Shown: positions 37,991 to 46,821 of the stretch, piece by piece
Layout: each line of letters opens with the position of its first letter
Position numbering within the stretch: position 1 is the stretch's first letter
NCBI RefSeq assembly: GCF_017573505.1
Contig: NZ_JAGEOJ010000018.1
Coordinates: 124,001-188,000 of the forward strand
Direction of reading: 5' to 3'
Length of the DNA: 64,000 bases
Source of the DNA: Actinomadura barringtoniae
GTDB lineage: Bacteria; Actinomycetota; Actinomycetes; Streptosporangiales; Streptosporangiaceae
Notes under the pieces: generated by a model
What the model was told of the DNA's origin: nothing
Databases searched by the model: none
Seen by the model: only the letters and a program-made list of their open reading frames with translations
Translations under genes and position numbers: made by a program

Positions 37991-40667
37991 CCCCGCTGAC
38001 CAGGCGAGACAGCTCCGTACGGGAGCTGACGCCGAGCTTCGGATAGACCTTGTAGAGGTGGTATTCGACCGTTCGGGGGCTCAGGAACAGCCGGGCGGCG
38101 ACCTCGCGGTTGGAGACGCCCTCCGCCACCAGCCGGGCGATCCGCAGCTCCTGCGGGGTGAGCGAGCTCAGCGCGTCCGGCTCGGGCCGCGCCACCGCCT
38201 CCCCGGCCGCGCGCAGCTCGTTGTGCGCCCGTTCCGCCCAGGGATCGGCGCCGGCCCGCTGGAAAGCCTCCAGCGCCGAACGCAGCGGCAGCCGCGCGTC
38301 CCCGCCCCGGTGGGTCCGCCGAAGCCGTTCCCCATAGAGAAGGGCGGTACGGGCCTCCTCGAACGCCGAGTCATGCAGCCGCAGGGCCTCCTCGTAGAAC
38401 GCGATGCCCGCCTCACCGTCTTCGGCGACGAGACCTCGGCAGCGGGCGACCAGCGCCTGCGACTCCGGCGTGGCCGCGTTCGCCGCCACCCGTTCATAGG
38501 AGGCCAGCGCGGCACGGGCCGTGTCCAGCTCCCCGCAGCCGACGGCGGCCTCGATCCTGTCGGGCGTCGAACGCCAGGTGGAGGCGGGATGCCCGGCCCC
38601 CGGCCCCGCGGCGGCCATCGCCTCGAAGCGCGCGTGCGCCCCCGCGAACCGGCCGAGGCTCAGATCGAGGAGTCCGAGCGCGTACGAGGCGATGCTGGCC
38701 CGCAACCCGATCCTGTGCGGGATCGCGATCGCCAGGGCGTCACGCGCGTGCCGTTCGCAGTCGTCCTCACGCCCCTGAAGGGCCGCGACGGCCGCGAGGT
38801 TCGCCAGGTGCGCCGAGACGGAGTTGGTGTAGCCGGCCTCGCGGGCGAGCGTCAGGCCCTCCTCCGAGACGGCCGCGCTGAGCGAGAGCCGCCCGGCGAT
38901 GCGTTCGGCCGTGGCCACGAACTCCAGCACGACCGGGAGCTGGCCGACCATCCCGGACACCCGGGCGACCCGCCCCGCGCGGATGATGTAGCCGGCCGAG
39001 GTGTCCGCCTCGCCGAGCTGGCTCGCGGCGGCCGCCGCCCACAGCAGGTCGGCGGCCTCCTCACGCACCTGCGGCAGCGCCGCGCGCAGGATCGGCCCGC
39101 CGCGTTCGGCGTCCCCGGCCACCATCGCGCCGAGCCCCACCAGCATGGCTCTGCGGAACGGGTCGGCTCCCTGCTCTTCGTAGGACTCGGCGCGGCGGCC
39201 GATGTCCACGATCGCCGCGACGTCGCCCACGGAGCTCGCCGCCTCCCAGCCGTCGGCGAGCATCTGCAGAGCCCGGCCCGGATCGGCGTCCCGGGCGCGT
39301 TCGGCGCCTTCAAGGAAGATCCGCTGGGCCTCGGCCGCGTCCCCGGCGTTGAGCTCGAACCGGCCGCGCAGCTGCGCCAGTTCGGCCACCAACCGTGGAT
39401 CCTGAGCCAGATCGCGCGCCTCGGCCAGGCAGGTCTCCGCGCGTCCGGGCCGTCCGCCCAGCCAGGCGGCGGTCGCCGCGTCGGTCAGCCGCCGCGCTCG
39501 TACGGCACGGTCGGGCGTGAGCGCCGCGGAACGTTCCAGCGCAGCGGCCGCGTCGGCGTAGCCGCCCCGCGCCCGGGCCCGTTCGGCGGACTCGGCCAAC
39601 TCTGCGGCGACCGCTTCGTCCCGCCCCGCCGAGGCCGCCGCCCGATGCCAGGCGCGCCGATCAAGGTCCCCGGCCGCGTCCAGGGCGTCGGCAAGCGCGG
39701 CATGCGCGGCCCGCCGTTCCGCCGAGGTCGCGGCGGCGTGGACGGCCGAACGCATCAGCGGATGCCGGAAGCCTATCGAGTGCTCGGCGAGCGAGATCAG
39801 CCCGGCCGACTCCGCGGGCGCGAGATCCGCTTCCGAGCCCGAACTCGCCCGCAGAACGAGATCCAGATCGACGAGCCCCTCGGCCGCCGCGACCAGCAGG
39901 ACGCGCCGCGTCGGCTCGGGCAGCCCGGCCACCCGTTCGCCGAACAGCGCGCCGATCCCCGCCCCGACCGGCAGTGGATCGGGCAGCGGCGCCCGGCCCG
40001 CGAGCTGATCGGCACTCAGGATCGAGGCCAGCTCGCGCAGCGCCAGCGGGTTCCCGCCGGTCAGCTCGATCAGCCGCTCGCTCACCGGCCGCTCGATCAG
40101 CTCCGCCGCGCTCTCCCGATCGAGCCCGCCCAGCCGCAGATCAGGAAGATCCCGTACGGGCGTGCCCGCGTCGTCGCGCATCGCGATCAGCATCGCCACG
40201 CCCTCGCCGCGCAGCCGCCGCGCGGCGAACAGCACCGCGTCCGCCGACGCCCGGTCGAACCACTGGAAGTCGTCGATCAGGCAGAGCAGCCCGCCGTCCG
40301 CCGCCGCCTCGCTGAGCAGCGACACCACCCCGGCCGCCACCAGGAAGCGCGCGTCGCCGGGCTGCGCCGCCGCCAGGCCCAGCGCGCCCTGCAGCGCGTC
40401 CCGCTGGGGCTCGGGAAGCCCGTCGAGCCGGTCGATGATCGGCCACAGCAGCTGATGCAGGGCGGCGAACGCCAGTCCCGCCTCCGGCTCGGCGCCGGTC
40501 GCCCGCAGCACGCGTGCCGGATCGAAGTCCGCCTCGGCATGATCGAGCAGCGCCGACTTGCCGATCCCCGCCTCGCCGCGCAGCACGAGCGCCCCACCGG
40601 CCCCCGAACGCGCGGACGCGATGACCTCGTCGACCGCCGCCCGCTCCGCCTGCCGCCCGTACAACAT
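37983..40667 (-). CDS. Large LuxR-type (LAL) ATPase regulator, copy 2
   Basis: 894 residues with the same plan as copy 1: Walker A GEAGIGKSALLDHAE, Walker B LLCLIDDFQWFD, a TPR-like middle, and the LuxR helix-turn-helix LTPQELRIARLVAEGVSNREVA with LFLSPRTVEYHLYKVYPKLG. The two proteins share the N-terminal YGR start, the ATPase core and almost the same recognition helix, so they probably arose by duplication and may recognise similar sites. The stop is inside the CACTGG cluster. Targets are unknown; the hydrolase between them is the nearest candidate. Confidence 0.92.
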   Translation of the reverse strand: MLYGRQAERAAVDEVIASARSGAGGALVLRGEAGIGKSALLDHAEADFDPARVLRATGAEPEAGLAFAALHQLLWPIIDRLDGLPEPQRDALQGALGLAAAQPGDARFLVAAGVVSLLSEAAADGGLLCLIDDFQWFDRASADAVLFAARRLRGEGVAMLIAMRDDAGTPVRDLPDLRLGGLDRESAAELIERPVSERLIELTGGNPLALRELASILSADQLAGRAPLPDPLPVGAGIGALFGERVAGLPEPTRRVLLVAAAEGLVDLDLVLRASSGSEADLAPAESAGLISLAEHSIGFRHPLMRSAVHAAATSAERRAAHAALADALDAAGDLDRRAWHRAAASAGRDEAVAAELAESAERARARGGYADAAAALERSAALTPDRAVRARRLTDAATAAWLGGRPGRAETCLAEARDLAQDPRLVAELAQLRGRFELNAGDAAEAQRIFLEGAERARDADPGRALQMLADGWEAASSVGDVAAIVDIGRRAESYEEQGADPFRRAMLVGLGAMVAGDAERGGPILRAALPQVREEAADLLWAAAAASQLGEADTSAGYIIRAGRVARVSGMVGQLPVVLEFVATAERIAGRLSLSAAVSEEGLTLAREAGYTNSVSAHLANLAAVAALQGREDDCERHARDALAIAIPHRIGLRASIASYALGLLDLSLGRFAGAHARFEAMAAAGPGAGHPASTWRSTPDRIEAAVGCGELDTARAALASYERVAANAATPESQALVARCRGLVAEDGEAGIAFYEEALRLHDSAFEEARTALLYGERLRRTHRGGDARLPLRSALEAFQRAGADPWAERAHNELRAAGEAVARPEPDALSSLTPQELRIARLVAEGVSNREVAARLFLSPRTVEYHLYKVYPKLGVSSRTELSRLVSGAQ

Positions 40668-40710
40668 GGGGCGAATTCTGCCAGGTCAGAGCCATGCCCA
40701 CATCCGCCGA

Positions 40711-40737
40711 TGTCACATCCGGAGGGGCTGCGTCGTC
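40711..40737 (+). promoter_or_regulatory. ECF41-type promoter
   Basis: TGTCACA (40711-40717) and CGTC (40734-40737) are separated by exactly 16 nt. This matches the known ECF41 target motif TGTCACA-N16-CGTC. The CGTC lies 8 nt before the ATG of the NmrA-like gene, implying a nearly or fully leaderless transcript. The sigma factor itself is the second gene, so this is probably an autoregulated operon. Confidence 0.75.
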
Positions 40738-40745
40738 TGTTCACC

Positions 40746-41486
40746 ATGAGAGTCGCCGTAGCCGGAGGAACCGGCACCCTGGGCAGCCGGGTCGCCGAGG
40801 AACTGCATTCACGAGGCCACGAGGTGCGCGTGCTCGGCCGCACGTCGAAGGACTTCCCGGTCGATCTCACGACCGGCGAGGGCCTGGCCCGCGCCCTGGA
40901 GGGCTGCGAGGTGGTCGTGGACGCCTCCAACAGCCAGAAGAACCCGGCGGAGGTCATGGCCGAAGGTTCGCTCCGCCTGCTCGAGGCCGAGGACGCCGCC
41001 GGGGTAGGACACCATGTGTGCGTCTCGATCGTCGGCTGCGACCGCGTCTCCAACGTCTACAACAGGGCCAAGGTCGAGCAGGAGGGCATCGTGGCCGACG
41101 GACCGGTCCCGTGGACCGTCGTGCGCGCGACGCAGTTCCACGATCTGCTCGCCGGGCTGCTGGACGCGGCCGGGCGCTGGCGCGTGGTGCCTGTTCCGCG
41201 CGTACGGCTGCAGACCGTCGCGTGCGCCGACGTCGCGCGGGCGGTGGCCGACGTCGCCGAGGGCCCGCCGCTGAAGGGCAGGCTGGTCGTCGCGGGCCCC
41301 GAGATCACCGACGCCCGAGCCGCCCTCCGCACCTGGAGGTCGGTCACCGGGCGCCGCGCGCTCAGGATCCCGATCCCCGTTCCGGGCAGGACCGGGCGGG
41401 CGCTGCGCGGCGGCGTGCTGACCGAGGAACGCCCGGACGTCGTGGGCGAGACGACCTTCCAGGAGTGGCTGGAGGCACGGCGATGA
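40746..41486 (+). CDS. NmrA-like NAD(P)-binding oxidoreductase, ECF41 partner
   Basis: A 246-residue atypical SDR. AVAGGTGTLGSRVAEEL is the dinucleotide-binding motif; the Tyr/Lys catalytic pair of classical SDRs is weak (NVYNRAKVEQEG). It ends in an ATGA overlap with the sigma gene. ECF41 sigma factors are typically linked to one carboxymuconolactone decarboxylase, oxidoreductase or epimerase (COE) gene; this is the oxidoreductase/epimerase type. Likely substrate: a small redox-active metabolite, not identified. Confidence 0.85.
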   Translation: MRVAVAGGTGTLGSRVAEELHSRGHEVRVLGRTSKDFPVDLTTGEGLARALEGCEVVVDASNSQKNPAEVMAEGSLRLLEAEDAAGVGHHVCVSIVGCDRVSNVYNRAKVEQEGIVADGPVPWTVVRATQFHDLLAGLLDAAGRWRVVPVPRVRLQTVACADVARAVADVAEGPPLKGRLVVAGPEITDARAALRTWRSVTGRRALRIPIPVPGRTGRALRGGVLTEERPDVVGETTFQEWLEARR

Positions 41487-42361
41487 CCGCCGACCTCGCC
41501 ACGGCCTTCGAGGCCGAACGCCCGCGCCTGCTCCGCGTCGCCTACTCGACCATCGGCTCGCTCACCGAGGCCGAGGACTGCGTGCAGGAGGCGTGGCTGC
41601 GCCTCACCCGGCTGGAGGACGCCGACGAGATCCGCGACCTGCCCGCCTGGCTCACCCGCACGGTCGGGCGGCTCGCGCTGGACGCCCTCGGCAGCGCCCG
41701 CGTCCGCCGCGAGCACTACGTCGGAACGTGGCTGCCCGAGCCGCTCGTCCAGACCGCCGCCGGCGCCGGCGACCCGGCCGACCGCGTCACGCTCGACGAA
41801 TCGGTCAGCATGGCGCTGCTGGTCGTGCTGGAACGGCTGTCGCCCGCCCAGCGCATCGCGTTCCTGCTGCACGACGTGTTCGGCGTGCCGTTCGACGAGG
41901 TCGCGGGCGTGGTGGGCCGTACCCCGGCCGCCGTGCGCCAGCTCGCCTCCCGTGCACGCCAGGAGGTCGAGCGCGGCAAGCCCCGGTTCCCGCCGACGCC
42001 CGCCGAGCAGCGGAAGGTGATCAGCGCGTTCGCGGCCGCCTGCCAGGGCGGCGACCTGCGCAGCCTGATCGAGCTGCTCAGCCCGGACGCCGTGCTGCGC
42101 GGTGACGGCGGCGGCAAGGTGTCGGCGCTCGGCCATGTCGAACGCGGCGCGGAGAGCGTGGCGCGGATCCTGCTGGCCCTCATCAGCAGGCCGCTGGAGC
42201 ACATGCGGATCGCCGAGGTCAACGGCGCCCCGGGCCTGGTCCTGGGCGACGGCGAGGGGCACGTGTCGGTCGCCTCGTTCACCATCGACGCGGGCCGCAT
42301 CACCGCCATCGACGTGATCCGCAACCCCGACAAGCTCGCCGATGTGCCCTACCCAAGTTGA
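41483..42361 (+). CDS. ECF41-family sigma factor with fused SnoaL-like domain
   Basis: A protein of 292 residues. Sigma region 2 is near residues 8-75 (VAYSTIGSLTEAEDCVQEAWLR), region 4 near 110-160 (ERLSPAQRIAFLLHDVFGV then AGVVGRTPAAVRQLASRAR). The C-terminal NTF2-like domain carries the two ECF41 hallmarks, DGGGK and NPDKL. In this group the extension replaces an anti-sigma factor and tunes activity. The gene is coupled by ATGA to the NmrA-like partner and probably drives the promoter at 40711. Confidence 0.92.
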   Translation: MTADLATAFEAERPRLLRVAYSTIGSLTEAEDCVQEAWLRLTRLEDADEIRDLPAWLTRTVGRLALDALGSARVRREHYVGTWLPEPLVQTAAGAGDPADRVTLDESVSMALLVVLERLSPAQRIAFLLHDVFGVPFDEVAGVVGRTPAAVRQLASRARQEVERGKPRFPPTPAEQRKVISAFAAACQGGDLRSLIELLSPDAVLRGDGGGKVSALGHVERGAESVARILLALISRPLEHMRIAEVNGAPGLVLGDGEGHVSVASFTIDAGRITAIDVIRNPDKLADVPYPS

Positions 42362-42364
42362 TCG

Positions 42365-42958
42365 TCAGGCGGCGCGGACGGTCTTCAGCGCCGCCGCGTA
42401 GCGCACCAGCTCGTTCAGCGACCACGGCACGAACGCGGCCACCTTCGCCGCCCAGTCGGACTGCTCGACGAGATCACCGGTCTCGTCGAGCAGCCGTTCG
42501 GCATGAGCCATCGGGAGGCTCCTGGGCAGGGGCAGCATGCCGAGCTTGCTGAGCACCGCCCGCAGCTCGTTGCCTGCGATGTTGCCGCCGTGCATGGTGT
42601 TGGAGTACGAGAGGATCGCGGCCGGCTTGCCCTCGGCCTCCTTGGCGAGGAAGTCCAGAGCGTTCTTCAGCACCGCCGGGAACGTGTAGTTGTACTCGGG
42701 CGTGAGGAAGAGATAGCCGTCCATCGCCGCCAGGTCGCCGAGCCAGCACCGCACGTTCTCCGCCGGAACGCGGTCGCGGTTGGCCAGCGGAGCCTCGGCC
42801 TCGTCGAAGAACGGCATCCGGTAGCCGGCCAGGTCCAGCACGCGGAAGTCCGCGTCCGGGACGTCCTTGGCCTGCTTCATGACGAAGTGACAGACGCGTT
42901 CGCCGAGCCGCTGCGGGCGCGTGCTCCCCAGCACCACGCCGATGCGGATCCCGTTCAT
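42365..42958 (-). CDS. NADPH-dependent FMN reductase
   Basis: A 197-residue flavodoxin-fold reductase: VVLGSTRPQRLGERV is the phosphate-binding loop and FLTPEYNYTFPAVLKNALDFL the conserved second flavin loop. It should reduce FMN or quinones with NADPH. It overlaps the MarR gene by 4 nt, so the two are coexpressed; MarR-flavin reductase pairs commonly respond to quinones or other redox-active compounds. Confidence 0.88.
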   Translation of the reverse strand: MNGIRIGVVLGSTRPQRLGERVCHFVMKQAKDVPDADFRVLDLAGYRMPFFDEAEAPLANRDRVPAENVRCWLGDLAAMDGYLFLTPEYNYTFPAVLKNALDFLAKEAEGKPAAILSYSNTMHGGNIAGNELRAVLSKLGMLPLPRSLPMAHAERLLDETGDLVEQSDWAAKVAAFVPWSLNELVRYAAALKTVRAA

Positions 42959-43404
42959 GACTGGTCCTCCTTATCGAGGAGCTCGCACATCACGCGCAGC
43001 GTTCGCACGGCCGCGGCGACGTCGTCCTCGTCGAACGCCTGGTCGGAGACCGCTTCGTACTCGCGCTGCACGGCCCGTCCGCGTGCGATCACCTCGCGCC
43101 CGGTCTCGGTCAGCACGAGCGCGTTCTCTCGCCGCGACACCGGCGAGGCCTCGATCGTCAGCCAGCCGTTCCGCTCGGCCGTGGCCACGTGGCGGCTGAC
43201 CGCGCCCTTGGTCAGGCTGAGCCGCCGCGCGATCGACTGCTGCGAGATCGGCCCGCGTTCCCCGGCCTCGGCGATGGTCCTGAGCACCAGGAACATCGCC
43301 CGGCCGACGCCCGCCTTCGCCAGGAACCGCCGTTCGCCGACGCGGTCGCTCAGCAGCGCCGCGCGGTGCAGGAGCTGCATGAGCTCCCGGTAGGTCTCGG
43401 TCAC
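42955..43404 (-). CDS. MarR-family regulator (paired with FMN reductase)
   Basis: 149 residues from a GTG at 43404. The winged helix is ISQQSIARRLSLTKGAVSRHV with the wing ASPVSRRENALVLTETG. It lies directly upstream of and overlaps the FMN reductase gene. Two direct repeats (TACAACTCAACCG) lie 11-38 bp before its start and are the likely autoregulatory site. One Cys near the C-terminus (VMCELL) could serve redox sensing, but this cannot be claimed from sequence alone. Confidence 0.85.
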   Translation of the reverse strand: MTETYRELMQLLHRAALLSDRVGERRFLAKAGVGRAMFLVLRTIAEAGERGPISQQSIARRLSLTKGAVSRHVATAERNGWLTIEASPVSRRENALVLTETGREVIARGRAVQREYEAVSDQAFDEDDVAAAVRTLRVMCELLDKEDQS

Positions 43405-43414
43405 GCCGACAGGC

Positions 43415-43442
43415 TACAACTCAACCGTTTACAACTCAACCG
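43415..43442 (-). promoter_or_regulatory. Direct repeat TACAACTCAACCG, candidate MarR operator
   Basis: Two perfect 13-bp copies at 43415-43427 and 43430-43442 (15-bp period) lie just upstream of the MarR start. The second copy also spans the stop codon of the TetR gene. On the minus strand the core reads GAGTTGTAAAC. Confidence 0.5.
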
Positions 43443-44016
43443 ACGATCGGAGCAGGGCGCGGGCGGTCCGGCACATCGTCTCGGCGGCCTGCTCGCGGGA
43501 CTGCCCGGCGATGTCGGTCAGCCAGATCAGCGACTCGATCCCCGTGGCGGAACGGATCGCGACCGCGAGCCCGTGCACGTCGACCGCTGGATGAGTCTCC
43601 TCCAGCGGCGACAGGGCGTCCTCGATCCAGGTGATCGCACGGCCCTGGCGCAGCATCGGCTGCTCGCCCCCCGGCTCCAGCGAGAGGCGTAGCGACGCGC
43701 GCAGTTGCGGCTCCCATTCGAGGGTGAGGCCGGTGAACGCCTTCATGACCAGGTCGAGCCGTTCGAGCGGATCGCTGGGGGCGTCCTCGGGTAGGAGTGA
43801 CCGCCGGCCGGTCTCGGGGTGGGCGGCGGTCAGCAGGGCGCGCTGGTTGGGGAAGTAGCGGTACGCGGTCGTACGGGAGATCCCGGCGTGCTCCGCCGCG
43901 TCCTCGACCTGCGGATTCTCGCCGCGGGCCATGAGCTCGCGGGTGGCCGCGACCAGGGCCTGGCGGGTCCGGGCCTTCTGCCTGCTGCGTCCCGTGCGCT
44001 CATATGGTACCGACAT
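43429..44016 (-). CDS. TetR-family regulator
   Basis: About 195 residues from the ATG at 44016 (ATGs at 44022 and 44025 are alternatives). The helix-turn-helix is PQVEDAAEHAGISRTTAYRYFPNQ. It is divergent from a small cupin gene with only 23 bp between start codons, and the GTACC/GGTAC inverted repeat lies exactly there, so it almost certainly controls itself and the cupin. Ligand unknown. Confidence 0.87.
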   Translation of the reverse strand: MSVPYERTGRSRQKARTRQALVAATRELMARGENPQVEDAAEHAGISRTTAYRYFPNQRALLTAAHPETGRRSLLPEDAPSDPLERLDLVMKAFTGLTLEWEPQLRASLRLSLEPGGEQPMLRQGRAITWIEDALSPLEETHPAVDVHGLAVAIRSATGIESLIWLTDIAGQSREQAAETMCRTARALLRSSVEL

Positions 44017-44030
44017 ACCCATCATGGTAC
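44004..44030. promoter_or_regulatory. GTACC/GGTAC operator between TetR and cupin genes
   Basis: ATGGTAC occurs at 44004-44010 and 44024-44030, and GTACC (44008-44012) with GGTAC (44026-44030) form an inverted repeat with a 13-nt spacer. The sites overlap the TetR start region and lie just before the cupin ATG. Confidence 0.5.
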
Positions 44031-44039
44031 TTTGATGCC

Positions 44040-44390
44040 ATGAACGCGGATCCGGTGGTCTCCAACCCGGGGCTCTACAAGGTGATCTTCGAGAACGAGC
44101 GCGTCCGAGTCCTGGAGTACCGGGACCGTCCGGGCGACGCGACCACGCTGCACGGGCATCCCGACAGCGTCATGTACACGCTGACCTCGTTCCGCCGCCG
44201 CCTCACCGTGGGCGACCGCAAGGTCGAGGTCGAGCTGCCCGCGGGCGAGGCCCGGTGGGTCGGCGCGCAGGAGCACGCCGGCGAGAACATCGGTGACACC
44301 GAGACCCATTCGATCTTCATCGAGCTGAAAGAGCCCGCGCCCGACCCGGCGCCCGACCCGGCGGGCGACCCCCGACTCGGCCCCAGCTAG
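44040..44390 (+). CDS. Small cupin-domain protein
   Basis: A 116-residue single-domain cupin: ENERVRVLEYRDRPGDATTLHGHPDSVMYTL gives the first cupin motif with the HGHP metal-ligand segment, and VELPAGEARWVGAQEHAGENIG the second. The tail is a Pro/Asp repeat (APDPAPDPAGDP). It is divergent from the TetR gene and probably its target. Could bind a small ligand or metal; enzymatic role unknown. Confidence 0.8.
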   Translation: MNADPVVSNPGLYKVIFENERVRVLEYRDRPGDATTLHGHPDSVMYTLTSFRRRLTVGDRKVEVELPAGEARWVGAQEHAGENIGDTETHSIFIELKEPAPDPAPDPAGDPRLGPS

Positions 44391-44417
44391 GACCGAGCCG
44401 AGGATCGCCTGCGTACC

Positions 44418-44437
44418 GAGGCGCCTCGAGGCGCCTC
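44418..44437. terminator. 20-bp perfect palindrome between cupin gene and metE
   Basis: Two head-to-tail copies of the palindrome GAGGCGCCTC make a perfect 20-bp palindrome that also overlaps the last bases of metE. It lies between two convergent genes and could terminate both. Confidence 0.5.
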
Positions 44438-46703
44438 AGGGAGCCTGGGTGAGCACCAGCATGCGGTCGCGGGCGGCGACGACGTTGGCGAGGCTCGCCT
44501 CCACCTGCTCGTAGGTGCGGGTCTTCAGGCCGCAGTCGGGGTTGATCCACGCCCGGTCCACCGGGAGGACGGCGAGGATCGCCTCGATCAGGCCGGTCAC
44601 CTCGTCCGCCGAGGGCACGCGCGGCGAGTGGATGTCGTACACGCCCGGCCCGAGACCGCGCGAGAACGACGCGACGGCCGGCAGGATCCGGCCGCCCGAA
44701 CGCGCGGACTCGATGGTCGTGACGTCGGCGTCCAGCCCGTCGATCGCCTCCAGCACCTGCGCCGCGTTGGAGTAGCAGAGGTGGGTGTGGATCTGCGTCC
44801 GGTCGGCCGCGACCGAGGTGGCGTGCCGGTACGCGGCGACCGCCCAGCTCAGGTAGGCCGCCTGGTCGGCGCTGCGGAGCGGGAGCAGCTCGCGCAGCGC
44901 GGGCTCGTCCACCTGGATGATCGTGCTCCCGGCGTCCTGGAGGTCGGCGACCTCGCCGCGGATGGCGTCCGCCACCTGGCCGACCACCTCGGGCAGCGGC
45001 AGGTCCTCGCGGACGAACGACCAGGCCACGATCGTCACCGGCCCGGTGAGCATGCCCTTGACCGGCTTGGACGTGAGCGACTGGGCGTAGCGCGTCCAGC
45101 GGGCCGTGATGGGCGCGGGACGGGACACGTCGCCGTGCAGGATCGGCGGGCGGGTGCAGCGCGAGCCGTACGACTGCACCCAGCCGTGGCGGCTCACCGC
45201 GAAGCCGTCCAGGTGCTCGGCGAAGTACTGCACCATGTCGTTCCGCTCGGGCTCGCCGTGCACCAGGACGTCCAGGCCGAGCTTCTCCTGGAGCCGGATG
45301 GAGCGTTCGATCTCGGCCTTGACCTGCGTCTCGTACTGCTCCTCGCCGATCTCGCCCGCGACCAGCGCCGCGCGGGCGGCCCGCAGGTCGCCGGTCTGGG
45401 GGAACGAGCCGATCGTCGTGATCGGCAGGGGTGGCAGCCGCAGATGCTCGGCCTGCGCGGCGGCGCGTGCCGCGTAGGGCGAACGGTCGTCCCAGCGGGC
45501 CTCGGGCGCCGGTGCGGTCGGCCGCGCGGGCGGCGCGGGCATATCACCGGCCGGGGCCTGGGCCAGCAGGTTCGCGAGGGTCTGGACCTCGACGGCCTTC
45601 TGGTCGGCGAACGCCAGCCGTTCGCGCACGGCCGGGTCCAGCTCGGTCTCCTGGTCCAGGTCGTACGGAACGTGGAGCAGCGAGCACGACGTGCTCACCG
45701 ACACCGTGCCGACGTGGTGGCGCAGATGCCGCAGGGTGTTGAGGGCGTCGTCGAGGTGAGTCCGCCAGATGTTGCGGCCCGGCACGACGCCCGCGACGAC
45801 GGTCTTGCCGCGCAGCGCGGAGAGATCGGCGGGCAGGCCGCCCGACACCAGGTCCAGCCCGATCGCGTCGATCGGGGTGGTCGCGAGGACCGGCAGGGCC
45901 TCGCCCAGCTCGCCGAAGTAGGACGACACGAAGATCCGCGGCCGGTCCGGCAGCCCGCAGAGCCGCTCGTACGCCACCCGTACGGCGGCCAGCTCCACCG
46001 GCGTCCGGTCGGCGACCAGCGCGGGCTCGTCGAGCTGCACCCAGTCGACGCCCTCGGCGGCGAGCGACTCCAGGATCTGCGCGTAGACGTCGAGCACGTC
46101 GTTCAGGCGTTCCAGCGGCGTGAAGCCTTCCGGGCTGCCGGGCGCCGCCTCCGACAGCAGCAGGAAGGTCACCGGCCCGAGCAGCACGGGCCGCGTCGCG
46201 ATCCCCAGCGTGCGGGCCTCGACGGCTTCCAGGATCGGCTTCTCGTCCGCCAGCCGGAACGCGGTCTCCGGCCCGATCTCCGGAACGATGTAGTGGTAGT
46301 TGGTGTCGAACCACTTGGTCATCCGCAGCGGCGCGATCGTCCCCGTGCCGCGCGCCATCGCGAAGTAGACGTCGAGCCCGTCGCCGTCCCCGACCCCGGC
46401 CCCGGCCCCGGCGCCGGTCTCCGCGGCGCGGTGCCGGTCAGGCACGGCGTCCAGCATGAACGCGGTGTCCAGCACGTGGTCGTAGTAGGAGAAGGTGTTG
46501 GACGGCGGGACGGCGATGCCCAGCCCGGCCAGCCGCCGCCAGGTCGCCTCCCGCAACCGGCGGCCGGTCGACAGCAGGTCGTCCCGGGTGGTCGTGCCGT
46601 TCCAGTACGACTCCAGCGCCCGCTTCAGCTCCCGGCGAGGCCCGATCCTCGGGTATCCGAGCACCGTGGCGGCGGGGAAGTCGGTGGGCAGGGCGGCGGT
46701 CAT
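44436..46703 (-). CDS. metE: Cobalamin-independent methionine synthase
   Basis: A 755-residue enzyme that transfers a methyl group from 5-methyltetrahydropteroyl-polyglutamate to homocysteine. Both barrels are present. The zinc ligands of the C-terminal barrel are in place: His and Cys in HTHLCYSN, Glu in TIESARS, and Cys724 in INPDCGLKTR. The ATG at 46703 follows GAGGGAGCCGCGC. It is divergent from a LysR gene, the classic MetR-metE arrangement. The 118-bp gap is too short for a full cobalamin riboswitch. Confidence 0.95.
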   Translation of the reverse strand: MTAALPTDFPAATVLGYPRIGPRRELKRALESYWNGTTTRDDLLSTGRRLREATWRRLAGLGIAVPPSNTFSYYDHVLDTAFMLDAVPDRHRAAETGAGAGAGVGDGDGLDVYFAMARGTGTIAPLRMTKWFDTNYHYIVPEIGPETAFRLADEKPILEAVEARTLGIATRPVLLGPVTFLLLSEAAPGSPEGFTPLERLNDVLDVYAQILESLAAEGVDWVQLDEPALVADRTPVELAAVRVAYERLCGLPDRPRIFVSSYFGELGEALPVLATTPIDAIGLDLVSGGLPADLSALRGKTVVAGVVPGRNIWRTHLDDALNTLRHLRHHVGTVSVSTSCSLLHVPYDLDQETELDPAVRERLAFADQKAVEVQTLANLLAQAPAGDMPAPPARPTAPAPEARWDDRSPYAARAAAQAEHLRLPPLPITTIGSFPQTGDLRAARAALVAGEIGEEQYETQVKAEIERSIRLQEKLGLDVLVHGEPERNDMVQYFAEHLDGFAVSRHGWVQSYGSRCTRPPILHGDVSRPAPITARWTRYAQSLTSKPVKGMLTGPVTIVAWSFVREDLPLPEVVGQVADAIRGEVADLQDAGSTIIQVDEPALRELLPLRSADQAAYLSWAVAAYRHATSVAADRTQIHTHLCYSNAAQVLEAIDGLDADVTTIESARSGGRILPAVASFSRGLGPGVYDIHSPRVPSADEVTGLIEAILAVLPVDRAWINPDCGLKTRTYEQVEASLANVVAARDRMLVLTQAP

Positions 46704-46821
46704 GCGCGGCTCCCTCTCAGCGGATCCAGCAGGTGAACGAGGGAGGCAGTGTGCGCAGATCAGCGGGCCCGCCGCCCGATCGATCAACGCCGCTTATAGA
46801 CGCGGGACGTACTGTGGGGCG

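Noticed and set aside
46704..46821. Cobalamin riboswitch upstream of metE
   Set aside because: The gap to the divergent LysR gene is only 118 bp and no B12-box-like core is visible.
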